64,000 nt of DNA from Caulobacter sp. CCUG 60055 (GCF_022750545.1 NZ_PUIC01000010.1:38548-102547); one strand, 5' to 3'. Shown: positions 21,198 through 30,247, numbered from the stretch's first letter. The notes: generated by a model not told the origin, from the letters alone. Program-made: numbers and translations.

Positions 21198-21914
21198 ATG
21201 ACCGACAACAAGACCCAGCCCCGCAGGCCGGCCCCGGCGCGGGGCCGCCCGCCGAAGTCGGCCAAGGGGCCGGACCTGCGCCAGAAGATTCTCGACGCCG
21301 CCGAGGGCCTGTTCGCCCGTCACAGCTTCTATGGCGTCACCACCCGCCAGGTGGCGTTCGAGGCCGGCGTCGACGTGGCGCTGATCCATTACTACTTCGG
21401 GGCCAAGAGCGGCCTGTTCGACGCGGTTTTCCTGCGTCGCGCCGAGATCCTCAACAAGGTGCGGCTGGATTCGCTCGACGCCTATGAGAAGACCCACGCC
21501 GGGGCCGTCACCGTCGAGGGCGCCATCCAGGCCTTCATCAACCCGCTGCTCGACATCTCGCTGACCGGCGGGGCGGGCTGGAAGAGCTATTTCGCCCTGG
21601 TCGCCCAGGTGAACAACACGCCGGCCTGGGGCGGCGAGACCATGACCCGGTTCTTCGACCCCGTGGTGCAGCGCCTGATCGCCGTGCTGCGCAAGGCCCT
21701 GCCGCACGCCCGCGACGAGGACCTGTTCTGGGGCTACCAGTTCCTCACCGGCTCGATGATGCTGGCGGTGTCCGAGACCGGCCGGATCGACCTGCTGTCC
21801 AAGGGGCTGTGCCACGCCAGCGACATCGCCGCCGTCAAGGAGCGGCTGTCGGCCTATTGCGCCGCCGGCCTGCTGACGGTGGTCGAGCGGCATACGCCCA
21901 GCCTGCCGGCCTGA
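21198..21914 (+). CDS. TetR family transcriptional regulator
   Basis: About 238 residues from the ATG at 21198; an in-frame ATG at 21165 is possible, and neither has a convincing ribosome-binding site. The N-terminal TetR helix-turn-helix is clear (ILDAAEGLFARHSFYGVTTRQVAFEAGVDVALIHYYFGAKSGLF). The C-terminal ligand domain resembles the TetR_C_30 type. It lies between the carotenoid-oxygenase-family gene and a TonB receptor-MFS pair on the same strand. The palindrome at 21993-22010 downstream is a natural candidate for its operator on the receptor promoter. The inverted repeat TGCGC-AAAG-GCGCA at 21167-21180 could serve autoregulation. Confidence 0.92.
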   Translation: MTDNKTQPRRPAPARGRPPKSAKGPDLRQKILDAAEGLFARHSFYGVTTRQVAFEAGVDVALIHYYFGAKSGLFDAVFLRRAEILNKVRLDSLDAYEKTHAGAVTVEGAIQAFINPLLDISLTGGAGWKSYFALVAQVNNTPAWGGETMTRFFDPVVQRLIAVLRKALPHARDEDLFWGYQFLTGSMMLAVSETGRIDLLSKGLCHASDIAAVKERLSAYCAAGLLTVVERHTPSLPA

Positions 21915-21992
21915 CGCCGCAACAATTGATCGTGCGCTGATGAATTAACGGCGCCGTATCGCCGAAAAGCCCTTTCTGCGGGTGTGGCGCCA

Positions 21993-22010
21993 TTTCATCA
22001 TTTGATGAAA
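21993..22010. promoter_or_regulatory. Palindromic operator-like site upstream of TonB receptor
   Basis: TTTCATCA at 21993-22000 and TGATGAAA at 22003-22010 are perfect inverted repeats around a TT spacer, an 18-base site with the size and symmetry of a TetR operator. A further half-site TGATGAA lies about 55 bases upstream, near 21938. The site is 157 bases before the receptor start codon and 79 after the end of the tetR gene. That TetR binds it is inference from position. Confidence 0.6.
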
Positions 22011-22166
22011 ATCTGTGGAGAAGCGCACGGAGGCTCTTCCGTTGCGACGCTGACACATGGATTGTCGCAATGTGTCCGGGGCCATGCGCCAAGGACGGCA
22101 AGTCGAAATAAAAGTCGGGCCGCGCACCGCCAATGGGGGAGGAAGCGGGGCCGTGGGAGGAAATCG

Positions 22167-24374
22167 ATGAGCATGCTTTGGAAGTCCGCCTTGCTGGCGG
22201 GCGCGGCCTGGTTCGTGGTCGCCGACGTCGCCGCCGCCCAGGCTCCCGTCGCCGCCGGCGACTCGACCAAGGTCGAGGAGGTCGTGGTCACCGCCCGCCG
22301 CCGCGAGGAAAGCCTCAAGGACGTGCCGGTGGCGGTCAGCGCCTTCAGCGCCGAGAAGCTGAGCCGGGCCGGGGCCTCCGACATCACCGACCTTCAGCGC
22401 TCGACGCCGAACCTGACGCTGCAGACCGCCCGCGGCTCGAACTCGACGCTGATCTCGTTCATCCGCGGCATCGGCCAGCAGGACCCGCTGTGGGGCTTCG
22501 AGCCCGGCGTCGGCCTCTATCTCGACGACGTCTATGTCGCCCGCCCGCAGGGCGCCGTGCTCGACATCTTCGACGTCAGCCGCATCGAGGTGCTGCGCGG
22601 GCCGCAGGGCACGCTCTACGGCCGCAACACCATCGGCGGCGCGGTCAAGTACGTCACCAACCGCCTGGGCGACGAGGCCGGCCTCAAGCTGCGCGGCACG
22701 CTCGGCTCGTATAACGAGCGCGACCTGATCGTCTCGGGCAAGGCGCCCCTGGGCGGCGGCCTGTCGGTCGGCGGCGCGATCGCCATCTACAACCACGACG
22801 GCTACGGCAAGAACCTGACCACCGGCGCCGACCAGTACAACAAGGACGTCAAGGCCGGCCGCCTGAGCGTCGAGTACGCGCCCAGCGAGGACCTGTTCTT
22901 CCGGGCCGCCTACGACAAGGTGCAGGACGACTCCAACCCCCGCCACGGCCACCGCGAACTGCCGGCCCTGGTCGGCGGCTATCAGGTGCTGGGCGACGTC
23001 TACGACACCCAGGCCGGCCTCGGCGACGCCAACAAGGTGACCACCGAGGGCCTGTCGCTGCTGGCGCAGTGGAAGGTCAACGACACGGTGACGCTGAAGT
23101 CGATCACCGCCAACCGCAAGGGCCACACCACCACCAACATCGACTTCGACGGCACGCCGCTGCCGACGCTGGACGTGCCGGCGGTCTATCGCGACGAGAC
23201 CTTCACCCAGGAGCTGCAGCTGCTCTACACCGCCGACCGGGTGCAGGGCGTGGCCGGCCTCTATTACCTGAACGGCTTCGCCGCCGGGGCCTTCGACACC
23301 ATCGCCGGCAATCTCGGCCTGGCCATCGCCGACGCCGGCAAGGTCAGCACGGTCAGCTACGCCGCCTTCGCCGACTTCAGCTTCGACGTCACCGACCGGC
23401 TGAAGGTTTCGGTCGGCGGCCGCTTCACCCAGGACAAGAAGCGCGGCGGCACCTACCGGGCCTACTATCTGGGCGCGGTCAAGACGCCGATCCTCGGCGG
23501 CCCGGCGCGGCCGGTGTTCTCGCTGCGCACCAACTATTCCCAGGCGCGCAAGACCTTCGAGGAGTTCACCCCGCGCCTCAGCGTCTCCTACGTGCTGACC
23601 CCGGACCTGACCGCCTACGCCTCCTACAGCCGCGGCTTCAAGTCGGGCGGCTGGGACATGCGCGGCGACGCGGTGCTGACGCCCCAGACCATCGACGGCT
23701 ATCGTCCTGAAAAGGTCGACGCCTACGAGCTGGGCCTGAAGGGCACGGCGCTGGACCGCCGCCTGTCGTTCGCCGCCGACGTGTTCTATTCGAAATACAA
23801 GGACCAGCAGGTCACCACCCAGGTCGCCGTGCCGTCCGGCATCGCCAGCTCGGTCGACAACGCCGGCTCGTCGACCCTCTACGGCGCCGAGTTCGAAGGG
23901 CAGGCGGCGCTGGGCGCCGGCTTCAGCGCCAACCTCGCCCTCGGCTACATCCACGCCGAGTACGACGAGTTCAACCGCTACGACCCGGTCAGCAAGACCA
24001 TCATCAACGTCGCCGACCAGTACGTCTTCCAGAACACGCCGAAATGGACCGGCAGCCTGGGCGTGACCTGGCGGCATGAGCTGTTCGGCGGCGACGTCTC
24101 GGTGACGCCGACGGTGTCGTACCGCGGCTCGTACACCCAGTTCGAGCAGCCGTTGCCGACCCTGGACCAGAAGGCCTTCACCCTGCTGGACCTGACCGCG
24201 ATCTGGACCTCGCCGGACCAGCGCTACAAGTTCTCGCTCACCGGCAAGAACCTGACCGACGAACGCTATCGCATCGGCGGCTACAACTTCCCGGGCGCGA
24301 CCTACAACAACTCGGTCATCGGCTTCTACGGCCCGCCGCGCACCATCCTGGGCACGGTCGAGGTCAAGTTCTAA
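22167..24374 (+). CDS. TonB-dependent receptor
   Basis: About 735 residues. The signal peptide ends near VAAAQA and is followed by the TonB-box-like KVEEVVVTARRREESLKDVPVAVSAFSAEKL, the pattern of the sphingomonad/Caulobacter class of receptors. The plug contains FIRGIGQQDPLWGFEPGVGLYLDDVYVARPQGAVLDIFDVSRIEVLRGPQGTLYGRNTIGGAVKYVT in its usual order. The barrel ends in TILGTVEVKF. GGGAGGAAA upstream sets the start; the longer frame before it is not conserved. The MFS gene follows, so import across the outer and then inner membrane of the same solute is likely. Ligand not predictable; the nearby carotenoid-oxygenase-family enzyme suggests an aromatic or isoprenoid compound. Confidence 0.93.
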   Translation: MSMLWKSALLAGAAWFVVADVAAAQAPVAAGDSTKVEEVVVTARRREESLKDVPVAVSAFSAEKLSRAGASDITDLQRSTPNLTLQTARGSNSTLISFIRGIGQQDPLWGFEPGVGLYLDDVYVARPQGAVLDIFDVSRIEVLRGPQGTLYGRNTIGGAVKYVTNRLGDEAGLKLRGTLGSYNERDLIVSGKAPLGGGLSVGGAIAIYNHDGYGKNLTTGADQYNKDVKAGRLSVEYAPSEDLFFRAAYDKVQDDSNPRHGHRELPALVGGYQVLGDVYDTQAGLGDANKVTTEGLSLLAQWKVNDTVTLKSITANRKGHTTTNIDFDGTPLPTLDVPAVYRDETFTQELQLLYTADRVQGVAGLYYLNGFAAGAFDTIAGNLGLAIADAGKVSTVSYAAFADFSFDVTDRLKVSVGGRFTQDKKRGGTYRAYYLGAVKTPILGGPARPVFSLRTNYSQARKTFEEFTPRLSVSYVLTPDLTAYASYSRGFKSGGWDMRGDAVLTPQTIDGYRPEKVDAYELGLKGTALDRRLSFAADVFYSKYKDQQVTTQVAVPSGIASSVDNAGSSTLYGAEFEGQAALGAGFSANLALGYIHAEYDEFNRYDPVSKTIINVADQYVFQNTPKWTGSLGVTWRHELFGGDVSVTPTVSYRGSYTQFEQPLPTLDQKAFTLLDLTAIWTSPDQRYKFSLTGKNLTDERYRIGGYNFPGATYNNSVIGFYGPPRTILGTVEVKF

Positions 24375-24386
24375 GGAACCGCGATG

Positions 24387-24421
24387 CCGGTCGGCGTCCG
24401 CCGCGCGCGGGCGTCGGCCGG
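24387..24421 (+). other. Stable hairpin between receptor and MFS genes
   Basis: A 15-base arm at 24387-24401 pairs with 24407-24421 across the loop CGCGC, with three G-U wobbles and no mismatches in RNA. It lies 12 bases after the receptor stop and about 50 before the MFS start. It is followed by TCTTGCG rather than a T-run, so it may be a partial terminator or an mRNA 3'-end stabiliser that lowers expression of the second gene relative to the first. Confidence 0.6.
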
Positions 24422-24474
24422 TCTTGCGTGCGGCCCTCGCCGGCCGACGAGGAAGGACCGATGGGGGAAGATCG

Positions 24475-25761
24475 ATGAGCGACGGCTCGCAGAGCGACGT
24501 CGGAACGCCGGAGCCGTCCGCCGCCTATCGCGTGACGGTGCTGGCGCTGCTGATCGTGGTCTACACGTTCAATTTCATCGACCGGCAGATCATCGGCATC
24601 CTGGCCCCGCCGATCAAGGCCGAGCTCGGCCTGACCGACACCCAGCTCGCCTACATGGGCGGGCTGGCCTTCGCCCTGTTCTACACCGCGCTCGGCGTGC
24701 CGATCTCGTGGCTGGCCGACCGCTGGAGCCGCACCTGGGTGATGACCCTGGCCCTGGCGGTGTGGAGCGGCTTCACCGCCCTGTGCGGGGCGGCGACCGG
24801 GTTCTGGCAGCTGTTCCTGGCCCGCATGGGCGTCGGGGTGGGCGAGGCGGGCGGCGTGGCCCCGGCCTATTCGCTGATCGCCGACTATTTCCCGCCCCGG
24901 CAGAGGGCGCGGGCGCTGGCGGCCTATTCGTTCGGCATCCCGGTGGGCAGCGCCCTGGGCCTGCTGCTCGGCGGGGTCATCGCCTCACGGTTGGACTGGC
25001 GGGCGGCCTTCGTCATCGTCGGCCTGGCCGGCCTCGTCCTGGCCCCGGTGCTGCGCATCGTAGTCCGCGATCCCAAGCGCGGCCGTTACGACCCGCCTTC
25101 GGCGACGACGACGGCCCCGCCCCTGGGCGAGGCCCTGCGCGTGCTGGCGGCCAAGCCCAGCTTCTGGCTGCTGTCGTTCGGGGCGGCCTCGTGCTCGATC
25201 CTCGGCTATGGCCTGATCTTCTGGCTGCCGTCGTTCTTCAAGCGCTCCTTCCACCTGTCCCTGGTCGAGACCTCGCAGGTGATGGGGTCGATCACCCTGG
25301 TCGGCGGCGTCGTCGGGGTATGGGCGGGCGGCTGGCTGGGCGACCGGCTGGCCCGGCGCGGCAAGGGCGGCTACGCCCTGGTGCCGGCCCTGGCCTTCCT
25401 GGTCGCGGCCCCGTGCTACGCGGCGGGCGTGACGTCGTCGTCGCTGCCGCTGACCATCGCCCTGTTCCTGCTGCCCCAGGCGCTGGGCCTGATGTGGCTG
25501 GGCCCGGTGATCACCGCCGTGCAGCATATCGTCGCGGCGCCGATGCGCTCGACGGCCTCGGCCGCCTTCCTGTTCATCAACAATCTCATCGGCATCGGCG
25601 GCGGCACGCTGCTGTTCGGCGCCCTGTCGGACTTCCTGAAGCCGAGGTTCGGCGACGAGGCGCTGCGCTATTCGATCCTGGCGGGCCTGGCCTTCTATCT
25701 GGTCAGCGCCGGCTTCTTCCTGCTGGCGTCGCGGCGGCTGGGCAAGGACTGGGTCGGCTGA
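24475..25761 (+). CDS. MFS transporter (spinster-like)
   Basis: A 428-residue major facilitator with about 12 hydrophobic segments. The N-terminal FIDRQIIGILAPPIKAELGLTDTQLAYMGGLAFALFYTALGVPISWLADRWSRTWV carries the family's motif A region between helices 2 and 3. VGEAGGVAPAYSLIADYFPPRQRARALA is characteristic of the spinster/YajR-like group common in sphingomonads next to TonB receptors. The gene start has an ATG at 24475 with GGGGAAG close upstream. Likely moves the solute delivered by the neighbouring receptor; direction is inferred. Confidence 0.9.
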   Translation: MSDGSQSDVGTPEPSAAYRVTVLALLIVVYTFNFIDRQIIGILAPPIKAELGLTDTQLAYMGGLAFALFYTALGVPISWLADRWSRTWVMTLALAVWSGFTALCGAATGFWQLFLARMGVGVGEAGGVAPAYSLIADYFPPRQRARALAAYSFGIPVGSALGLLLGGVIASRLDWRAAFVIVGLAGLVLAPVLRIVVRDPKRGRYDPPSATTTAPPLGEALRVLAAKPSFWLLSFGAASCSILGYGLIFWLPSFFKRSFHLSLVETSQVMGSITLVGGVVGVWAGGWLGDRLARRGKGGYALVPALAFLVAAPCYAAGVTSSSLPLTIALFLLPQALGLMWLGPVITAVQHIVAAPMRSTASAAFLFINNLIGIGGGTLLFGALSDFLKPRFGDEALRYSILAGLAFYLVSAGFFLLASRRLGKDWVG

Positions 25762-25821
25762 GCGATGAGGGGACAGGCCGTCGGCGCCGTCCTCTGAGGG
25801 CCGATACGTCGCATCGATCCA

Positions 25822-25850
25822 CGCGGCCTCTTCCCCCGAGGCCGCGGTTT
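25822..25850 (+). terminator. Terminator-like hairpin after MFS gene
   Basis: CGCGGCCTC at 25822-25830 pairs perfectly with GAGGCCGCG at 25838-25846 across a 7-base loop and is followed by GTTTCGACATTTTA. The T-tract is interrupted, so it is a moderate candidate. It separates the uptake module from the GH18/NodB/GT2 gene. Confidence 0.55.
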
Positions 25851-25907
25851 CGACATTTTACGCGCCCATTCGGATCGATTTTTGCCTGACAAGGGAATCC
25901 CGCGCGT

Positions 25908-28900
25908 ATGACCGGCTTCGTCTTCCATGATCCTTCCGGGCGAAGGGCGAAGCGTGCCGGGCTCTATGGCGGCCTGGTGCTCGCCTTCATAACCGTGCTG
26001 GTGGCGGGCTTCGCCGCCACCCTGGCCCTGGCGCCCAGGCTGCCGAACCTCAGCCTCAAGGACCCGCGCGTCCTCCAGGCGCTCCACCGCGAGAACGCCA
26101 AACACCTGAAGGGCAAGCCGGCCTGGACCCAGGTGCCGCGTCCGCCCCCGCACACGGCGGCGGCGGCCAAGCCGCTGACCGTCGGCTTCTATGTCAGCTG
26201 GGACGAGCATTCGCGCGAATCCCTGCAGCAGCATCTCAACGAACTCGACGTGGTGGCCCCGCAGTGGCTGGCCCTGAAGGGATCTACCGGCGAGGTGTCG
26301 ATCATCGAGGACCCGCGCGCCAACGCCCTGATCACCAGCGCGGCCAAGCCGCCGGCGGTGCTGCCGCTGATCCACAACTCGGCCAACGCCGTCTGGAACG
26401 GGCCCGAGGCCGACAAGCTGCTGGCCGACCCCAAGGCGCGGCAGGCGCTGATCGACAACCTGGTCAACCTGGCCAAGACCCGCGGCTACGCTGGCTACAT
26501 GTTCGACCTGGAAGAGCTGTCGCCGGCCTCGCTGCGCGTCTATCCGGCCTTCCTGGCCCAGGCCCGGGCCGCGCTGAAGCCGCTGGGCCGCGAGGTCTGG
26601 GTCACGGCCATGTTCGACCGCGAGGGCTGGCCGCTGGAGAAGATGCAGGCCGTCACCGACACCCTGGTGCTGATGGCCTATGACGAGCACTACGGCACCG
26701 GCGATCCGGGGCCGGTGGCCGGGCAGGACTGGTACCAGAAGTACCTGGCCCAGAGCTTCAAGACCCTCGACCCGTCGCGCACGGTGCTGGCGCTGGGCGC
26801 CTACGGCTACGACTGGACCGCCACCAAGGGCAAGGCCACGGGGGCCGCCCAGGCGACCACCTTCCACGAGGCGATGGTCAACGCCCTGGATTCGGGGTCG
26901 GACGTCAGCTTCGACGAGGCCTCGCTGAACCCGTTCTACGCCTACAAGGACGACGCCGGCCGCGACCACGAGGTCTGGTTCCTCGACGCGTCCTCGGCCT
27001 TCAACCAGGTCAAGGTCTCCGATCCCTGGCACCCGCGCGGCTACGGCCTGTGGCGGATGGGCTCGGAGGACCCCGGCATCTGGAGCGTGCTCGGCAAGCC
27101 CTACGGCCAGGCCAAGGCCGACGGCCTGGCGGTGATCGCGCCCAACGAGGCGGTGGACTTCGACGGCACCGGCGAGGTGCTGAAGGTCACGGCGACGCCG
27201 TCGCAGGGCCGCCGCTCGAACGTCTTCGACCCGCAGACCGGCCTGATCGCCAAGTCGCACTACGACGTGCTGCCGTCGTCCTACGTGGTCCAGCGCTACG
27301 GCGCCCATCCGGGCCTGGTGGCCCTGACCTTCGACGACGGCCCGGACGGGCGCTGGACGCCGAAGATCCTCGACATCCTCAAGCAGAAGAACGCCCCGGC
27401 CACCTTCTTCATCCTGGGCCAGAACATGCAGCGCCGGCCCGACCTGGTGCTGCGCGAGATCCGCGAGGGTCACGACATCGGCAGCCACACCTGGACCCAC
27501 CCGAACATCGCCCAGGTGTCGGCGGCCCAGGCCACGGTCGAGCTCAACGCCACCCAGCGCCTGTTCGAAGTGATCACTGGCAAGTCGCTGCGCCTGTTCC
27601 GGCCGCCGTTCTTCGGCGACGCCGAGCCGTCGACCGCGCGCGAGGTCGCCCCGATCCTGCTGGCCCAGAACCTCGGCTACCTGACCGTCGGTCTGCGGGT
27701 CGACACCGACGACTGGCAGAAGCCGTCGCCCGACCGGATCGTCGCCCGCGCCCTGCAGCGCCTGTCCGACAAGAACCCCGAGACCGGCGGCCAGGTGATG
27801 CTGCTGCACGACGCCGGCGGCGACCGTTCGCGCACCGTCGCGGCCCTGCCGGCCCTGATCGACCAGCTGCGCGCCAACGGCTACCGGCTGGTCACCGTCT
27901 CCGACCTCGCCGGCATGACCATGGAGCAGGCCCTGCCGCCGACCTCGCGCAATTCGGTGGAGCTGCTGCTCGACCGCATGGGTTTCGGCTTCTTCCGGGG
28001 CGTGCAGCTGGCGCTGCAGGTGCTGTTCGTCTCGGCCATCGTCCTGGGCCTGGCCCGGCTGGCCTTCCTGGCCGTGCTGGCCATGGTCCACCGCGTCCGC
28101 GCCGCCTTCAGGAAGCCGCCGCGCGTCTCGCCCGAGACCGGGCCGATGGTCACGGTGCTGATCCCCTGCTTCAACGAGGAGAAGGTGATCGCCAGCTCGG
28201 TCGCCCGCATCCTGGAGTCCGACTGGACAAAGCTTGAGGTCATCATCCTCGACGACGGCTCGACCGACGGCACCGCCGCCGAGGTCGACAAGCACTTCGC
28301 CGGCGACCCGCGCGTGCGGCTGATGTCGTTCGAGAACGGCGGCAAGGCCCACGCCCTCAATCGCGGCCTCGTCCACGCCCAGGGCGAGATCATCGTCGCC
28401 CTCGACGCCGACACCCAGTTCCCGGCCAAGACCATCCGCCGCCTGACCCGCTGGTTCGAGGACCCGACCATCGGGGCCGTGGCCGGCAACGCCCTGGTCG
28501 GCAACCGCATCAACCTCGTCACCCGCTGGCAGGCGCTGGAATACGTCACCGCCCAGAACCTGGAGCGGCGGGCGCTCGCCGCCCTGGGCGCGGTGACCGT
28601 GGTGCCCGGCGCGGTCGGCGCCTGGCGCAAGACGGCGCTGGAGCAGCTCGGCGGCTATCCGGCCGACACCCTGGCCGAGGACCAGGACCTCACCCTGGCC
28701 GTGCAGCAGGCCGGCTGGCGGGTGGAGTTCGACCCGGCCGCCCGCGCCTACACCGAGGCGCCCGACACCGTCGACGGCCTGCTCAAGCAGCGTTTCCGCT
28801 GGTCGTTCGGCACGCTGCAATGCCTGTGGAAGCACCGCAAGGCGCTGTTCAGCCTCAAGTATCCGGTGCTGGGCTTCGTCGCCCTGCCGCAGATCTGGCT

Positions 28901-29264
28901 GTTCCAGATCATCCTGGCCACCGCCGCGCCGCTGGTCGATCTGGCCGTAGTGTGGAGCCTGATCATCAACCTGATCCAGCACTACTTCCACCCGGTCGAG
29001 GCCTCGGCCGACGACCTGATGCAGTCGCTGCTCTACTGGGCCGCCTTCGTGCTGGTCGACCTGTCGGCCGGGGCGCTGGGCATGGCGCTGGAGCGGCGCG
29101 CGCCGTGGAAGGACCTGTTCTGGCTGCCGATCCAGCGGTTCGGCTATCGCCAGCTGATGTACTACGTCGTGGTCAAGGCGGTGGTCACCGCCGTGCGCGG
29201 CCCGCGCGTCGGCTGGGGCAAGCTGGAGCGCCGGGCCACCGTGGCTGTCGATAAGGCGGCCTAG
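25908..29264 (+). CDS. Trifunctional GH18-like / polysaccharide deacetylase / GT2 membrane protein
   Basis: A 1118-residue fusion. An N-terminal membrane helix (about residues 21-43) leads to a GH18 chitinase-like domain (about 80-400) with catalytic-type motif YMFDLEE (D200, E202). A NodB polysaccharide deacetylase follows (about 470-680) with TFDDGP at 474, GSHTWTH near 525, RPPFF, DTDDW and LLHD, all motifs intact. After one or two helices comes a GT2 processive synthase domain (about 745-1000) with DDGSTDGT, ALDADT, AEDQD and QRFRW, then several C-terminal helices. Such an enzyme could make an N-acetylhexosamine polymer, deacetylate it and trim it at the membrane. Polymer identity is not known. 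Monocistronic. Confidence 0.92.
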   Translation: MTGFVFHDPSGRRAKRAGLYGGLVLAFITVLVAGFAATLALAPRLPNLSLKDPRVLQALHRENAKHLKGKPAWTQVPRPPPHTAAAAKPLTVGFYVSWDEHSRESLQQHLNELDVVAPQWLALKGSTGEVSIIEDPRANALITSAAKPPAVLPLIHNSANAVWNGPEADKLLADPKARQALIDNLVNLAKTRGYAGYMFDLEELSPASLRVYPAFLAQARAALKPLGREVWVTAMFDREGWPLEKMQAVTDTLVLMAYDEHYGTGDPGPVAGQDWYQKYLAQSFKTLDPSRTVLALGAYGYDWTATKGKATGAAQATTFHEAMVNALDSGSDVSFDEASLNPFYAYKDDAGRDHEVWFLDASSAFNQVKVSDPWHPRGYGLWRMGSEDPGIWSVLGKPYGQAKADGLAVIAPNEAVDFDGTGEVLKVTATPSQGRRSNVFDPQTGLIAKSHYDVLPSSYVVQRYGAHPGLVALTFDDGPDGRWTPKILDILKQKNAPATFFILGQNMQRRPDLVLREIREGHDIGSHTWTHPNIAQVSAAQATVELNATQRLFEVITGKSLRLFRPPFFGDAEPSTAREVAPILLAQNLGYLTVGLRVDTDDWQKPSPDRIVARALQRLSDKNPETGGQVMLLHDAGGDRSRTVAALPALIDQLRANGYRLVTVSDLAGMTMEQALPPTSRNSVELLLDRMGFGFFRGVQLALQVLFVSAIVLGLARLAFLAVLAMVHRVRAAFRKPPRVSPETGPMVTVLIPCFNEEKVIASSVARILESDWTKLEVIILDDGSTDGTAAEVDKHFAGDPRVRLMSFENGGKAHALNRGLVHAQGEIIVALDADTQFPAKTIRRLTRWFEDPTIGAVAGNALVGNRINLVTRWQALEYVTAQNLERRALAALGAVTVVPGAVGAWRKTALEQLGGYPADTLAEDQDLTLAVQQAGWRVEFDPAARAYTEAPDTVDGLLKQRFRWSFGTLQCLWKHRKALFSLKYPVLGFVALPQIWLFQIILATAAPLVDLAVVWSLIINLIQHYFHPVEASADDLMQSLLYWAAFVLVDLSAGALGMALERRAPWKDLFWLPIQRFGYRQLMYYVVVKAVVTAVRGPRVGWGKLERRATVAVDKAA

Positions 29265-29335
29265 GCTCCCGCCGCGTCTTGCGGCCCCCCGGACGGCCCT
29301 GGCGGTCGATCCGGGCCGATCCGGGGCCGGCGGCG

Positions 29336-30166
29336 TCAGGCGCCCTGTTCGCCGCAGCCCTGCGGCGCCGGTCCCCTGGCGCGGGCGGCGGCCAGCTCCT
29401 TGCGGGCGGCGGCCAGGTCGGCCTGGAACGCAGGCTCGGCGTGCAGGCGCGCCATCATCGCCGCCGCCAGATCGCGGCCGGCCTCGACGTCGCTCTGGAA
29501 ATGCACGCCGCAGACCATCCGGCTGTCGCCGAAATCCCGCCCGCGCTTCAGCGCCGCGTCGGCCCGATCGGGGGCGATCTCGGCCAGCACCAGCGCCCAG
29601 GACCAGCCGATCATCGAGTGGCCTGACGGATAGGAGCCGTTGGTCTCCAGCCACTTCTCCCGCGCGGTGCAGATCGGCTTGTCGTTGCCGATCAGCGGGC
29701 GGGGCCTCTTGTAGCGATCCTTGACCGGGGCCGAGATCTCGACGCTGTCGCGGAACATCTTGGCCCAGATGCGCGTCAGGGTCGGCGTGGTCGCGGGGCC
29801 GACCGTCGCGCCCACGGCGCAGGACGTCGCCTTGAACACCTCCGGGCCCGACAGGTCGGCGTCGCGGGCGGCCTGGCGCCAGCGCGGGCCGCCCTCCAGC
29901 GCCCGGGTGGCGTCGAAGACGGCGCGGTCGGCCACGGCGACGGGCGAGCCCGCCGCCGGCGGCGGCGGCAGGAGCGACAGGCTGTCGATCGCCGCCTGGC
30001 CGCTGAGATAGCCCTTGTCGGCGATGCTGATCTTGTCCGAGGGCGGGGCCACCGCCGTGGCGCCGGCCCGCGCCGGGCGGCCCGCGTCGCCGTTCATGGC
30101 GCAGGCGGCGGTCGCGAGGCCGGCCAGGACGGCGAGCCCGGTGAAGGCTGCGCGGCGGACGGTCAT
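29336..30166 (-). CDS. Class A nonspecific acid phosphatase (PAP2 superfamily)
   Basis: About 276 residues from the ATG at 30166, which has AGGAGC upstream. The exported phosphatase carries the full PAP2 signature in order: KDRYKRPRPL, YPSGHSMIGWSWAL, and SRMVCGVHFQSDVEAGR, as in PhoN/PhoC class A enzymes. The N-terminus has a hydrophobic signal segment ending in a cysteine (LATAACAM); the residue at -3 is Thr, so lipidation is uncertain. It would release phosphate from many organic phosphate esters in the periplasm. It is divergent from the TonB receptor that carries a Zur-like site and convergent with the trifunctional gene. Confidence 0.88.
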   Translation of the reverse strand: MTVRRAAFTGLAVLAGLATAACAMNGDAGRPARAGATAVAPPSDKISIADKGYLSGQAAIDSLSLLPPPPAAGSPVAVADRAVFDATRALEGGPRWRQAARDADLSGPEVFKATSCAVGATVGPATTPTLTRIWAKMFRDSVEISAPVKDRYKRPRPLIGNDKPICTAREKWLETNGSYPSGHSMIGWSWALVLAEIAPDRADAALKRGRDFGDSRMVCGVHFQSDVEAGRDLAAAMMARLHAEPAFQADLAAARKELAAARARGPAPQGCGEQGA

Positions 30167-30247
30167 GGGCGGCTCCTGGAAAACGGTCGGGGAGCGGGCA
30201 GATAGGCGTCGCCCGTGACGGCTGACAACCATTTTTGCGTCAGGCTC

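Noticed and set aside
25695-29654. A 1319-codon minus-strand open frame opposite the GH18/NodB/GT2 gene
   Set aside because: Shadow frame caused by codon bias. The plus-strand protein has complete catalytic motifs across the same region.
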